Assembly: GCA_937952305.1 (NCBI GenBank) | Contig: CALFZO010000109.1 | Location: 71,045 to 135,044 of the forward strand | Reading direction: 5' to 3' | DNA from: an uncultured Anaerolineales bacterium | Lineage (GTDB): Bacteria; Chloroflexota; Anaerolineae; Anaerolineales; UBA6663 | Length of the DNA: 64,000 nucleotides | Shown: piece after piece, positions 25,193 through 34,347 of the stretch | Numbering within the stretch: the stretch's first letter is position 1 | Layout: every line of letters starts with the position of its first letter | Position numbers and translations under genes: made by a program | Notes under the pieces: generated by a model | What the model was told of the DNA's origin: nothing | Database searches by the model: none | What the model saw: the letters and a program-made list of their open reading frames with translations, nothing else

Positions 25193-27619
25193 CTATTTCT
25201 CGCGGTAGGTCACCGCCTGTGGCGAGATCCGCAGGCGCTCGGCCAGTTCCAGCGCCACGATCGGCAGGTTGCCGGACCGTTGGCGCAGGTGGTACAGCAA
25301 GCTCTCCTGCGCGCGAGCGGGCCGGATCTCCAGGCCCAGGCGATCGGTGGCCGCGATCAGGCGGTTGAGACGCTCGTAATGGTGGTGCTGGTTCGTGCCG
25401 TTGCTGGATTGGACGGCGGCGCGCAGCCCGTCGTCCACGGCCTGCTCCAGCAGCCGGATGGCCTCGCCGCGATCCAGCGAGATCCCGTCGCGGGCGGCCA
25501 GTTCCAGCACGCCGGCCAGGTTGGCCGCGGCCGCCTCGTCCGGCTCGTTCACAAGTTCGCGCGCGGCCTGAGCCAGCTGATGGCTGAGCGTATATTCGGC
25601 GGCCACGCGCAGTTCCGGCGGCACTGCCATGTGGGCGTCGTGCAGCGCCGCGATCGTGCCGAGATGCTGCATGTAGATCTGCTGGAACGACTGGGCCAGC
25701 CCGGTCAGCACGGCTTCGTCCAGCACCTTCATGAGCCGGCGCCGATCCGAGGGCGGCACATCCCCCAGGCCGTACACGGTGGGGCCGAGGGCCACCTTGA
25801 GCAGCCGCATCAGCGCCGAGATGCTCGTGTCGGCCGGCTGGTCGTTGAGCAGGGCGCAGACCTTGCGTCCATCCTGCGGCTCCTGGCAGTATACGACGGA
25901 CGCCGCGAAGTTGTAGCCGCCCAGGTGCAGGGCGGCATAGGTCCACCCGGTCTGCTGGCCGGTGAAATCAGACGTCAGGCGCACATGGCCGCAGGCCAGG
26001 CGGTAATCGCCGACCTGGCGGACGCTGCTATCGGTCTGCTCGAGGCGGTAAGCATGGCGCCGGAAGCGCAGCGGGAACGGATCCACCAGGGCGGCGATGG
26101 CGTAGCTGGCCGCCACATGCTCGGGCCGGATAGCCACGGGCAGCACCAATTGCCGATAGACGTCAGCGCCGGTGGGGTGGGCCGGCAGGTTGCTGGGGGC
26201 CTTGGCCAGGTCTTGCAGCAGGGCCGCGGCCAGGTCGCGCGCCTGAAAGCGGCTGGCCAGATCGATGGCGCGGGCCGCGTACTTCAGCACCTGGGCGGTC
26301 TCCAGCCCGCTGATGTCGTCGAAGAACCAGCCGCAGCTCGTGTACATGAGCTGGGCGTGGCGCTGCATCTCCAGCAGCGTCAGGGCGCGCTCGCGCTCCT
26401 CCGCCGTCAGTTTGCGGCCGGCGTGCTTGTGCAGGAACGCGTCGAGGCGCTCCGGCGTGCGGTCGGCCAGAACCTCGCCGTAGGCGTCGCGCGCGCCCCA
26501 CGGGTCGTCGCCCGGCAAGGCGTCCCCTTCGCGCTCAAACAGCTCAGCCAGCGTGTCCCGCAGGCGGTCCAGCGCGGCGCGCAGCGGCGCCCGCCAGCGC
26601 TGGTGGCCGCCGGGCACCCGGCCGGTAGCGCAGCTGCAGTCCCGGCTCCAGCGGCCCAGGCCGTGGGCGCAGCTCCAGGCCGTGTTGGGCTTGACCTCCA
26701 CCTCCCACTCCGGCGGCGCCAGTTCCAGGTACGTGGCGTAGTTGACGAGCTCGAAGCCGGCCGCCGGGGCCACCTGCGTGAAAGCGTAGATCAGGGTGCG
26801 TTCGGCCAGCTTCTTGTGGTGGCCGAACGTCTCGCCGTCGGTGGCGGCGTGGATCAACTGCGCGTGCGCGCGGGCGGGGTCCACGCAGCGCCACAACCGG
26901 TCCACCAGCCGGTGGCTGCTGCTGAGGCTGTCGCCGAAGCTCAGATCGTGCGCCAGCGTGCCGTCGTAGAAGAACACGGCGATGGAACAACCGCTGGCCA
27001 GCCGGCACAGGTAGGCGCGCGAGGGGTCAACCCGGCCGTCGCTGACGTCGTGCCAGTCGCCGCCGCTCAAGCGCCGCACGCGCGCCGCCTGTGATGGCGC
27101 CAGGATGACAAAGCGCAGGCCGGCTTCAGCCAGCACGTCCAGCGTCTCGTCGTCCACGGCCGTCTCGGCCAGCCAGAGCGCCTCGGCGTCGCGCCCAAAG
27201 TGGTAGCGGAAGTCGGCCAGCCCCCAGCGCACCTGGGTCAGCTTATCCCGCCGGTTGGCCAGCGGCAGGATCATGTGGTTGTAGACCTGGGCGATGGCGT
27301 TGCCGTGGCCCAGGCGCTGGCGGCTGAGGGCGTCGCCCTCCTGGACGCGCGCGTACACGTCCGGTGAGTGGCGGCGCAGCCAGAAGAGCAGGGTGGGGCC
27401 GAAGTTGAACGACAGGTAAGCGTAGTTGTTGAGGATGTCCACCACGCGCCCGTCGTCACCCAGCACGCGGGCAAAGGCGTTGGCGCGGTAGCATTCCTCA
27501 TTGATGCGTTCGTTCCAATCGTGAAAGGGCGCGGCGGTCAGCTCGCGGTCGATCTCTTCTGTCCAGGGGTTTTCGCGTGGCGGTTGATAGAAATGCCCGT
27601 GCAGGGTCAGATAAGGCAT
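25193..27619 (-). CDS. GH57/DUF3536 family glycoside hydrolase-like protein
   Basis: 808 residues. The N-terminus L-H-G-H-F-Y-Q-P-P-R-E-N-P is the mark of this GH57 relative, followed by the barrel (about 1-330) with H-x-x-x-D-G-E-x-F-G-H-H near 285-292 and W-S-C-A-H-G-L-G-R-W near 325. The rest matches the DUF3536-type C-terminal domain. Enzymes of GH57 act on alpha-glucans as amylases, branching enzymes or transferases. Position directly before glgB in the same direction supports a role with glycogen. The exact reaction is unknown. Confidence 0.88.
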   Translation of the reverse strand: MPYLTLHGHFYQPPRENPWTEEIDRELTAAPFHDWNERINEECYRANAFARVLGDDGRVVDILNNYAYLSFNFGPTLLFWLRRHSPDVYARVQEGDALSRQRLGHGNAIAQVYNHMILPLANRRDKLTQVRWGLADFRYHFGRDAEALWLAETAVDDETLDVLAEAGLRFVILAPSQAARVRRLSGGDWHDVSDGRVDPSRAYLCRLASGCSIAVFFYDGTLAHDLSFGDSLSSSHRLVDRLWRCVDPARAHAQLIHAATDGETFGHHKKLAERTLIYAFTQVAPAAGFELVNYATYLELAPPEWEVEVKPNTAWSCAHGLGRWSRDCSCATGRVPGGHQRWRAPLRAALDRLRDTLAELFEREGDALPGDDPWGARDAYGEVLADRTPERLDAFLHKHAGRKLTAEERERALTLLEMQRHAQLMYTSCGWFFDDISGLETAQVLKYAARAIDLASRFQARDLAAALLQDLAKAPSNLPAHPTGADVYRQLVLPVAIRPEHVAASYAIAALVDPFPLRFRRHAYRLEQTDSSVRQVGDYRLACGHVRLTSDFTGQQTGWTYAALHLGGYNFAASVVYCQEPQDGRKVCALLNDQPADTSISALMRLLKVALGPTVYGLGDVPPSDRRRLMKVLDEAVLTGLAQSFQQIYMQHLGTIAALHDAHMAVPPELRVAAEYTLSHQLAQAARELVNEPDEAAAANLAGVLELAARDGISLDRGEAIRLLEQAVDDGLRAAVQSSNGTNQHHHYERLNRLIAATDRLGLEIRPARAQESLLYHLRQRSGNLPIVALELAERLRISPQAVTYREK

Positions 27620-27735
27620 GGCGCGATTATACCGTGCGGCCGGCCGGCCCGCGCCGCGGTTTGACCAAACCTGAGCGCCGGACTACACTTTGACGCGTCC
27701 ACGCAGTTGCGATCATCCTTCGGTGGGAGGCATCT

Positions 27736-29724
27736 GTGCCGCTCGAGACGTCCCGGCCGGATCTGGGGCACCTCACCCGTGCCTGGGAGCATTACACGCA
27801 AACGGGCGTCCCGTTGGACGGCCTCAACCCGCTGGTGGTGGCCTCCTGGCAGCGCTGCGCCCCGCGGCTGAACCCCTACGCACCGCCGAGCTGGGCGGCC
27901 CTGAATGAAAGCGTCCTGGCGCTGACCTTGCGCCAGAGCCGCCCGCTGGTCGCCATCGCCCGGCCGATCATGGAAGACGTCTATCAGCAAATCGAAGGCG
28001 CCGGCGTCGCCCTGATCCTGGTCGACAGCACGACGTGCGTGCTGGAGGCCCTGGGCGATGGCCCGATCCTGGGGCGGCTCACCGCGTTGGGCGTGCGCCG
28101 CGGCGTCTTTCTGCACGAGAACCAGACCGGCACCATCGCGTTCTCGTCGGCGTTGCTGGACGGCGGCCCGATCCAGATCGTCGGCGCCGAGCACTTCCTG
28201 AGCTTCTTCCATGAGCTGGCCAGCGCCGCCGCCCCGGTCTTCAATCTGGAAGGCCAGGCCGTCGGCGCCATCGGGCTGCTGGCGGCCACCGGGCAATTCA
28301 ACGTGTACGCGGCCGGGCTGGCGCTGGCGGCGGCTCGCGCGATCGAAAACCAGCTCCAGGCCGATCTGCTGACGGCCGAGGCGAATGCGCGGGCAACGGA
28401 GTTGAACTCCACCCTGGACGCATCGTCCGACGGCGTCGTGGTCTGGAACGCCCAGGGCCTGTTGATGCACGTCAACGTGCAGGCCGGCAAGCTCCTCAAC
28501 CTGAAGCCGGCGGCCGTCATGGGGCGCCGGGTGACTGATTACGTGCGCATGCCGGAGCCGCTGCGCGCCGCGCTCGAGCGGGGCGAGGACGTCGGCGACG
28601 AGGAAGTGGGCTTCCCCCTGGCCGAGGGCGTGATGACGTGCCTGGCCAGCCTGCGCATCGTGCGCCAACCGGACGGCACGCCCGCCAACTTCATCCTGAT
28701 GCTGCGCCGGATCGAGCAGGTCCATCAACTGGTACACCGCCTGGTCGGGGCACAGGCGCGCCTGACGCTGGCCGACATGGTCGGCGAAAGCGCGGCCATG
28801 CGCCGTGTCCGGCGCCAGGCGCTGGCGGCCGCCGACGCGCGCGCCTGCGTGCTGATCCAGGGCGAGGCCGGGACCGGCAAGAACGTGCTGGCGCGCGCCA
28901 TCCACAACAGCGGCCGGCGCGCCAGCGGGCCGTTCCTGTCTATCAACTGCCGCGCTATCCCGCGCGAGCTGGCCCTGGCCGAGTTCCTCGGCTTTGAGGC
29001 CGGGGCCTTTCACACCGGTCAGAGCGGCGGCCAGCCCAGCAAGTTCGAGCTGGCCAACGGCGGCACGCTCTTCCTGGACGAGGTCGACGCCCTTTCGCTG
29101 GACATGCAGTCGGCGCTGCTGCGCGTGATCGAGGCCGGCGATGTTATCCGGCTGGGCGGCAAAAGCGTGATCCCCGTAGACGTGCGCCTGATCGCGTCCA
29201 GCCATGTGCCGTTGGAGGATCGCGTGGCCGACGGCAGCCTCCGGTCTGACTTGCTCTTCCGGCTGAGCTCGTTCGTGATCTTGATCTCGCCCCTGCGCGA
29301 CCGGCCGGAAGACATCCCCGACTTGCTGACGCGCATGCTGGACCGGCTGTCGGCCCAGATCGGGCACGGAGTGCGCCTGTCGACGCCGGCCCAGGCGGCC
29401 CTGGAGGCCTATCCCTGGCCCGGCAACGTGCGTGAGTTGGAGTCCGTCCTGGAGCGGGCGGCCCTGCTGTGCGACGGCGAGCCGATCCGCCTCGAGCATC
29501 TGCCCACCACGGTGCGCGAGCGCCGCGCGATCGTGCCGGGCAAGGCGCTGACTGAGCCGGTGCGCAGCTTGAGCGAGGCCGAACGGGCGGCGATCCTCAA
29601 CGCGGCGCGCGCCACCGGCGGCAACCTCACCCGCACGGCACAGCTCCTGGGCATCGGCCGGACCACATTGTGGCGAAAGATGCGCGAGTTTGGTCTCTCG
29701 GTCGATGATTTCTCCCTGACTTGA
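27736..29724 (+). CDS. DhaR/AcoR-like AAA+ activator with an altered GAFTGA loop
   Basis: 662 residues. It has a GAF-type sensor (about 60-205), a PAS domain (about 215-320), an AAA+ domain (about 340-580) and a Fis-type helix-turn-helix at the C-terminus (about 610-655). Walker A G-E-A-G-T-G-K-N is at 376-383 and Walker B T-L-F-L-D-E-V near 446. The loop that contacts sigma54 reads G-A-F-H-T-G at 423-428 rather than GAFTGA, so classic sigma54 activation is doubtful. The architecture is that of DhaR, which governs dihydroxyacetone kinase genes. It lies directly before glpF-dhaK-dhaL on the same strand and probably controls them through the palindromes at 29730-29847. Confidence 0.88.
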   Translation: MPLETSRPDLGHLTRAWEHYTQTGVPLDGLNPLVVASWQRCAPRLNPYAPPSWAALNESVLALTLRQSRPLVAIARPIMEDVYQQIEGAGVALILVDSTTCVLEALGDGPILGRLTALGVRRGVFLHENQTGTIAFSSALLDGGPIQIVGAEHFLSFFHELASAAAPVFNLEGQAVGAIGLLAATGQFNVYAAGLALAAARAIENQLQADLLTAEANARATELNSTLDASSDGVVVWNAQGLLMHVNVQAGKLLNLKPAAVMGRRVTDYVRMPEPLRAALERGEDVGDEEVGFPLAEGVMTCLASLRIVRQPDGTPANFILMLRRIEQVHQLVHRLVGAQARLTLADMVGESAAMRRVRRQALAAADARACVLIQGEAGTGKNVLARAIHNSGRRASGPFLSINCRAIPRELALAEFLGFEAGAFHTGQSGGQPSKFELANGGTLFLDEVDALSLDMQSALLRVIEAGDVIRLGGKSVIPVDVRLIASSHVPLEDRVADGSLRSDLLFRLSSFVILISPLRDRPEDIPDLLTRMLDRLSAQIGHGVRLSTPAQAALEAYPWPGNVRELESVLERAALLCDGEPIRLEHLPTTVRERRAIVPGKALTEPVRSLSEAERAAILNAARATGGNLTRTAQLLGIGRTTLWRKMREFGLSVDDFSLT

Positions 29725-29729
29725 GGGCT

Positions 29730-29847
29730 GTTTCAAAATGAAATCAAGAGTACCGGAGTACTGTTTCAAAAAGAAACGGTTTTCGATTCACATTTGACCT
29801 AATTGGATTACCCCGTTATTGTGGTTGAGTGTTTCCGTTTGGAGACA
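29730..29847 (+). promoter_or_regulatory. Three palindromic operator-like sites upstream of glpF
   Basis: Site 1 is GTTTC-AAAAT-GAAAT (29730-29744). Site 2 is GTTTC-AAAAA-GAAAC (29763-29777), with perfect arms. The first two are 33 bp apart, about three helical turns, so they would lie on the same face. Site 3, TGTTTCC-GTTT-GGAGACA (29830-29847), sits just after the -10 box with one arm mismatch. They are the only AT-rich block in this area and resemble the TGTTTCA/TGAAACA sites used by AcoR-type activators. Likely targets of the DhaR-like protein encoded just upstream. Confidence 0.65.
29794..29822 (+). promoter_or_regulatory. Sigma70-type promoter of the glycerol operon
   Basis: TTGACC (29794-29799) and TATTGT (29817-29822) with a 17-bp spacer. 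It begins 16 bp after the second palindrome and is followed by the third. The transcript would have a leader of about 285 nt before glpF. No -24/-12 (TGGCAC-N5-TTGC) element was found in the gap. Confidence 0.6.
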
Positions 29848-30114
29848 TCAACTCTCACCAGCCGCTTGCACAGGCTGCCACGCCGGCTGGGTTCACAGGC
29901 AAAACGAGACAACTGACATAGGCCCGACCTGACACTGCCGAGCATTGCGCGGCGGGTGTGGTTTGTCGTCGCTCGCGGCAGAACGTGCAGGCTGGCCGTC
30001 TCGGATCAGGAGGTGATACAGCGCCAACCTTCTTGTGCCTCAGCTTGCGCCCGTTCTGGGCACCACGCACTTGCATACGTTTTTTACCCCACAACCTGCT
30101 CAGGAGAATGCACG
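29823..30114 (+). other. Long leader region before glpF
   Basis: About 290 bp with no supported gene. Near its middle is AGGAGGTGAT (30008-30017), a complete match to the anti-Shine-Dalgarno end of 16S rRNA, but no ATG, GTG or TTG follows at a workable distance. The glpF ribosome site, CAGGAG, is at the 3' end. No known riboswitch fold was recognised. Confidence 0.4.
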
Positions 30115-30912
30115 ATGAAATCGAAAGGCTTGATGAGTGAGTTGATTGGAGAGGTCTTCGGGACCTTCATCCTCATTCTGTTGGGCGACGGTGTCGTCGC
30201 CAATGTCGGCTTGGCCCCGCGCCTGGCCGGCGGAGCCTACAACTGGAACACCATCACGATCGGATGGTGTTTCGCGGTGATCGTCGCCGTGTTCGTGTCC
30301 GGCGGTGTCTCGGGCGCGCACCTCAATCCTGCGGTCACGCTGGGCCTGGCCTTCCGGCGCGGGTTCCCGTGGTCCAAGGTGGCCCCGTACATCGGCGCGC
30401 AGTTGGTCGGCGCGTTCCTGGGCGCTCTGGGCGTCTACCTGGTCTACATGGACGGCCTGCAGGCCGCCGGCATGCCCAACGTCTGGAGCACTGGCCCCGG
30501 CAGCGCGATGACCATGACCTTCTGGGGCGCCACCAAGGACGCCACGTCGGTCCCGTACTCGCTGGCGATCGCGTGCGTGGCTGAGTTCTTCGGCACCCTC
30601 GTCCTGGCCTGGGGTATTGCGGCCAGCGGTGACAGCAAGAACCTCGGCCTGATGCACAACATGGGACCTTTCCTGGTCGGCGGCACCGTGCTGGCGGTCG
30701 GCCTGTCCCTGGGCGGCCCGAGCGGCTACTCCATCAATCCGGCCCGCGACCTGGGCCCGCGCATCTTCGGTATGCTGGTGGGCACCAAGGACCTGTTCGA
30801 TCCCAACTTCTACTGGCTGATCGCGCCGGTGCTCATCCCCGCCATTGCCGGCCCGATCGGCTTCTGGGTGTACGACCTGGTCGTGGCGGCCAACCTGCCC
30901 GACAAGAAGTAA
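30115..30912 (+). CDS. glpF: Glycerol uptake facilitator (aquaglyceroporin)
   Basis: 265-residue MIP channel with six transmembrane helices and the two half-helix motifs N-P-A-V-T (from residue 71) and N-P-A-R-D (from about 209). The Asp after the second NPA motif is the residue that marks glycerol-conducting channels as opposed to pure water channels. It should let glycerol, and possibly dihydroxyacetone, diffuse across the cytoplasmic membrane. First structural gene after the operator region; dhaK follows after 35 bp. Confidence 0.96.
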   Translation: MKSKGLMSELIGEVFGTFILILLGDGVVANVGLAPRLAGGAYNWNTITIGWCFAVIVAVFVSGGVSGAHLNPAVTLGLAFRRGFPWSKVAPYIGAQLVGAFLGALGVYLVYMDGLQAAGMPNVWSTGPGSAMTMTFWGATKDATSVPYSLAIACVAEFFGTLVLAWGIAASGDSKNLGLMHNMGPFLVGGTVLAVGLSLGGPSGYSINPARDLGPRIFGMLVGTKDLFDPNFYWLIAPVLIPAIAGPIGFWVYDLVVAANLPDKK

Positions 30913-30947
30913 CTGCCTAAACCGACGCCTGGCAGGAGGTCTCCTTC

Positions 30948-31949
30948 ATGAAAAAACTGATCAACAAACCGGAAGACGTGGTCGTTGAAGAACTGCAGGC
31001 TATCGCCCACGCCCATGCCGACCTGGTGAAGGTCCACTACAACCCGAACTTCATCGTGCGCGCGGATGCGCCGCTGAAGGGCAAGGTGGGCGTCATCTCC
31101 GGCGGCGGCTCGGGCCACGAGCCCATGCACGGCGGCTTCGTCGGCTACGGCATGCTGGATGCCGCCTGCCCAGGCGCGGTCTTCACCTCGCCGACGCCGG
31201 ACCAGATGCTGGAAGCGACCAAGGCCGTCAACGGCGGCGCCGGCGTTCTGCACATCGTCAAGAACTACACCGGCGACATCATGAACTTTGAAATGGCCGC
31301 CGACCTGGCCCGCGCCGAGGGCATCGAGGTCGAGGCCGTCGTCACCAACGACGACGTCGCGGTGCAGGACTCGCTCTACACCGCCGGACGCCGCGGCGTG
31401 GGCATCACCGTGATCGCCGAGAAGATCACGGGCGCCGCCGCCGAGCAGAAGCGCGCCCTCAAGGACGTCGCCGACATCTGCCGCAAGGTCAACGCCCAGG
31501 GCCGCACCATGGGCATGGCCCTGACCTCCTGCACCGTCCCGCACGCCGGCAAGCCGACCTTTGACCTGCCCGAGGACGAGATGGAGATCGGCATCGGCAT
31601 TCACGGCGAGCCGGGCCGCACGCGCATGAAGCTCAAGCCCGTCGCCGAGATCGTCGAGATGATGGCCAAGGCCGTCGTGGACGACCTGCCCTACAAGAGC
31701 GGCGACGAGGTCCTGGCCTTCGTCAACGGCATGGGCGGCACGCCGCTCATCGAACTGTACGTGGTCTACAACGAGCTCAACAAGTTCCTGAGCGGCCGCG
31801 GCATCAAGATCGCGCGCAACCTGATCGGCTCGTACATCACGTCGTTGGAAATGGCCGGGTGCTCCATCACCCTGCTGAAGTTGGACGACGAAATGACCAA
31901 GCTGTGGGACGCGCCCGTCAAGACGGCCGGCCTGCGCTGGGGCATGTAG
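30948..31949 (+). CDS. dhaK: Dihydroxyacetone kinase subunit DhaK (PEP-dependent type)
   Basis: 333 residues, as in E. coli DhaK. It binds dihydroxyacetone covalently through a histidine, here His219 in G-I-H-G-E-P-G, and accepts phosphate from ADP held in DhaL, giving DHAP. The G-G-G-S-G-H-E-P-M-H-G loop near residues 50-60 carries further substrate-binding residues. Ribosome site AGGAGG is 8 bp from the ATG. The split DhaK/DhaL form plus a DhaM gene downstream indicates the phosphotransferase-type rather than the ATP-dependent enzyme. Confidence 0.97.
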   Translation: MKKLINKPEDVVVEELQAIAHAHADLVKVHYNPNFIVRADAPLKGKVGVISGGGSGHEPMHGGFVGYGMLDAACPGAVFTSPTPDQMLEATKAVNGGAGVLHIVKNYTGDIMNFEMAADLARAEGIEVEAVVTNDDVAVQDSLYTAGRRGVGITVIAEKITGAAAEQKRALKDVADICRKVNAQGRTMGMALTSCTVPHAGKPTFDLPEDEMEIGIGIHGEPGRTRMKLKPVAEIVEMMAKAVVDDLPYKSGDEVLAFVNGMGGTPLIELYVVYNELNKFLSGRGIKIARNLIGSYITSLEMAGCSITLLKLDDEMTKLWDAPVKTAGLRWGM

Positions 31950-31972
31950 TCGATCGGTCCGGGTGTGAACGT

Positions 31973-32015
31973 CGTCAGGTGGCCGCGAGGGCTTGCCCCT
32001 CCAGGCCACCTGACG
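31973..32015 (+). repeat. dhaK-dhaL intercistronic hairpin
   Basis: CGTCAGGTGGCC (31973-31984) pairs perfectly with GGCCACCTGACG (32004-32015), and inside it GAGGG pairs with CCCTC around a CTTGC loop. There is no U-tract, so it is more likely an mRNA stability or processing element than a terminator. Confidence 0.8.
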
Positions 32016-32045
32016 TCATCACCCCCTCCTCTAAAACACCTCACC

Positions 32046-32672
32046 ATGACCATCTCACGCGACGCCGTCATCGACTGGATTAGGGCTTTCGCCGCGGCGG
32101 TAGCCGAGAATAAGGAGTACCTGACCCAGCTGGATTCCGCCATCGGCGATGCCGACCACGGCGCCAACATGCACCGCGGCATGCAGGCGGCGCTCGAGAA
32201 GCTGCCGGGCGTGGCCGACAAGGACATCGGCACGGTGCTGAAGACCGTCGGCATGACGCTGGTCTCGACCGTGGGCGGCGCCGGCGGACCGCTGTATGGC
32301 ACGCTGTTCATGCAGATGGGCACGGCCACGGCGGGAAAACTGGAACTGACGTTGGCGGACTGGACCGCCGCCCTCCAGGCGGGCGTCAACGGCGTCGTCA
32401 TGCGCGGCAAGGCCAACCTGGGCGACAAGACCATGGTCGACGCCCTCACCCCGGCCCTGAACGCGCTCAAGACCGCCACCAGCGGTCTCGGCGAGGCGCT
32501 GGTTCAGTCCGAGCGCGCCGCCGACCAGGGCAAGCGCGACACCATCCCGCTGGTGGCCCGCAAGGGCCGCGCCAGCTATCTCGGCGAGCGCAGCGCCGGC
32601 CATCAAGACCCCGGGGCCACGTCGTCGCACCTGCTGCTCAAAACAGCGCTCGACACGTGGACCAAAGCTTAG
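32046..32672 (+). CDS. dhaL: Dihydroxyacetone kinase subunit DhaL (ADP-binding)
   Basis: 208 residues. DhaL holds ADP/ATP as a fixed cofactor that shuttles phosphate from DhaM to the DhaK-bound substrate. Its nucleotide-binding aspartates are seen as L-D-S-A-I-G-D-A-D-H-G with Asp30, Asp35 and Asp37, the same numbering as in E. coli DhaL. The G-G-A-G-G-P-L-Y-G loop follows near residues 78-86. ATG at 32046 comes after a 96-bp gap that holds a strong hairpin and has only a weak ribosome site, so output relative to dhaK may be tuned. Confidence 0.96.
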   Translation: MTISRDAVIDWIRAFAAAVAENKEYLTQLDSAIGDADHGANMHRGMQAALEKLPGVADKDIGTVLKTVGMTLVSTVGGAGGPLYGTLFMQMGTATAGKLELTLADWTAALQAGVNGVVMRGKANLGDKTMVDALTPALNALKTATSGLGEALVQSERAADQGKRDTIPLVARKGRASYLGERSAGHQDPGATSSHLLLKTALDTWTKA

Positions 32673-32712
32673 GGAGAGGCCGCGCCCCATCGGCCGGCCG
32701 CCCAGCCTCTCC
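32673..32712 (+). repeat. dhaL-glpK intercistronic inverted repeat
   Basis: GGAGAGGC (32673-32680) and GCCTCTCC (32705-32712) form an 8-bp stem directly after the dhaL stop; the loop contains a GGCCGGCC palindrome. No U-tract follows. Confidence 0.65.
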
Positions 32713-32746
32713 TGCCCGTTTCTCGTCCTTGTGAGGAGAACCGAAG

Positions 32747-34243
32747 ATGACGAAATATGTAGGCGCAGTCGACCAGGGCACGACCAGCACCCGCTTCATG
32801 ATCTTTGATCATGCCGGCAAGGTCGTGGGCGTCGACCAGAAAGAGCACGCGCAAATCTATCCGAAGCCGGGTTGGGTCGAACACGACCCGATGGAAATCT
32901 GGCAGCGCACGCAGGAAGTGATCACCGGCGCTCTGCAGAAGGCCGGGATCTCGGCGCAGGATCTGGCCGCCGTGGGCGTCACCAACCAGCGCGAAACCAC
33001 GGTGGTCTGGGAGAAGGCCACCGGTCAGCCGGTCTACAACGCCATCGTCTGGCAGGACACCCGCACCGACGTCCTGTGCAACAAGCTGGCCAAGGACGGC
33101 GGCCAGGACCGCTTCCGCAAGAAAGTCGGCCTGCCGCTGGCGACCTACTTCTCCGGCCCCAAGATCCGCTGGATCCTGGACAACATCAAGGGCGCCAAGC
33201 AGCGCGCCGCCAAGGGTGAACTGCTCTTCGGCAACATCGACACCTGGGTCATCTGGAACCTGACCGGCGGCCCGAACGGCGGCGTGCACGTCACCGACGT
33301 CTCGAACGCCAGCCGCACGATGTTGATGAACCTGAAGACGCTGGACTGGGACGAAGACATCCTCAAGATCATGGGCGTCCCGCGCGCCATGCTGCCGGCC
33401 ATCCGGCCGTCCAGCGAGGTCTACGGCACGGCGACCGGCACCCTGGCCGGCATCCCCGTGGCCGGCGACCTGGGCGACCAGCAGGCCGCGCTCTTCGGCC
33501 AGACCTGCTTCAGCGTCGGCGAAGCCAAGAACACTTACGGCACCGGCTGCTTCATGCTGCTCAACACCGGCACCACGCCGGTCCAGAGCAAGAACGGCCT
33601 GCTGACCACGTTGGCGTACAAGATCGGCGCTCAGAAAGCCGTCTACGCCCTGGAAGGCTCCATCGCCATCACCGGCGCCCTGGTGCAGTGGCTGCGCGAC
33701 AACCTCGGCCTGATCGCCAAGTCGGCCGATGTCGAAGCGCTGGCGAGCACGGTCGAGGACAACGGCGGCATCTACTTCGTGCCCGCTTTCTCCGGCTTGT
33801 TCGCGCCCTACTGGAAGAGTGACGCGCGCGGCGCCATCGTCGGCATGACCCGCTACGTCAACAAAGGCCACTTTGCCCGCGCCGCCCTGGAGGCCACCGC
33901 CTTCCAGACGCGCGAGGTGCTGGACGCCATGAACAAGGACTCGGGCGTCAAGCTCAAGGCCCTCAAGGTGGACGGCGGCATGGTGTTCAACAACACCCTG
34001 ATGCAGTTCCAGTCCGATGTGCTGGGCGTCCCCGTGATCCGGCCGACTGTGGCCGAGACGACGTCGCTCGGCGCCGCCTACGCCGCCGGCCTGGCCGTCG
34101 GCTACTGGAACAAGGTCGAAGACCTGCGCGTCAACTGGGGCAAAGACCACGAGTGGACGCCGCAGATGAAGAGCCCGCAGCGCGAGAAGCTGTACGGCGG
34201 CTGGAAGAAAGCCGTCACCCGCACGTTTGACTGGGTCGAGTAG
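32747..34243 (+). CDS. glpK: Glycerol kinase, first copy
   Basis: 498 residues of the FGGY kinase family, phosphorylating glycerol to sn-glycerol-3-phosphate with ATP. The N-terminal D-Q-G-T-T-S-T-R phosphate loop (residues 9-16), the glycerol-contact block around N-Q-R-E-T-T-V-V-W (from about 80), the V-N-K-G-H-F-A-R-A-A-L-E-A segment and the D-G-G-M-V-x-N ATP-site motif near 405 are all intact. AGGAG precedes the ATG. A second, very similar gene follows after 104 bp. The region 33230-33706 is identical at the DNA level in both, while flanks differ by many substitutions. Differences after residue 320 (before G-G-I-Y) may reflect different regulation. Confidence 0.97.
   Translation: MTKYVGAVDQGTTSTRFMIFDHAGKVVGVDQKEHAQIYPKPGWVEHDPMEIWQRTQEVITGALQKAGISAQDLAAVGVTNQRETTVVWEKATGQPVYNAIVWQDTRTDVLCNKLAKDGGQDRFRKKVGLPLATYFSGPKIRWILDNIKGAKQRAAKGELLFGNIDTWVIWNLTGGPNGGVHVTDVSNASRTMLMNLKTLDWDEDILKIMGVPRAMLPAIRPSSEVYGTATGTLAGIPVAGDLGDQQAALFGQTCFSVGEAKNTYGTGCFMLLNTGTTPVQSKNGLLTTLAYKIGAQKAVYALEGSIAITGALVQWLRDNLGLIAKSADVEALASTVEDNGGIYFVPAFSGLFAPYWKSDARGAIVGMTRYVNKGHFARAALEATAFQTREVLDAMNKDSGVKLKALKVDGGMVFNNTLMQFQSDVLGVPVIRPTVAETTSLGAAYAAGLAVGYWNKVEDLRVNWGKDHEWTPQMKSPQREKLYGGWKKAVTRTFDWVE
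33230..33706 (+). repeat. 477-bp identical tract in glpK copy 1
   Basis: Every base from 33230 to 33706 matches 34831-35307 in the second copy, including silent positions. The identity stops abruptly on both sides (for example CTGCTCTTC against GTCCTGTTT just upstream), the pattern left by recent gene conversion. Confidence 0.95.
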
Positions 34244-34268
34244 TTCTCTCCGCGGCCCGGTGCTTCCG

Positions 34269-34297
34269 GGAGGGGTCGGCCCGCTGGCGGCCCCTCC
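34269..34297 (+). repeat. Hairpin between the two glpK genes
   Basis: An imperfect GC-rich stem, GGAGGGG...CCCCTCC, closed by a short GGCC/GGC helix. No U-tract. The ribosome site of the second glpK (GGAAAGGA) follows 35 bp later. Confidence 0.6.
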
Positions 34298-34347
34298 ACA
34301 TCGCCGCGCCGCCCACCACATCCAACTCTCTGGAAAGGAACCATCCC

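Noticed and set aside
30008..30017. Perfect anti-Shine-Dalgarno match that might mark a leader peptide
   Set aside because: No start codon lies 5-12 bp downstream, and the short frames nearby have no sensible product.
29725..30114. A sigma54 (-24/-12) promoter before glpF
   Set aside because: No TGGCAC-N5-TTGC match with correct spacing; the CTGACAC...TTGC stretch near 29930-29950 has the wrong distance.
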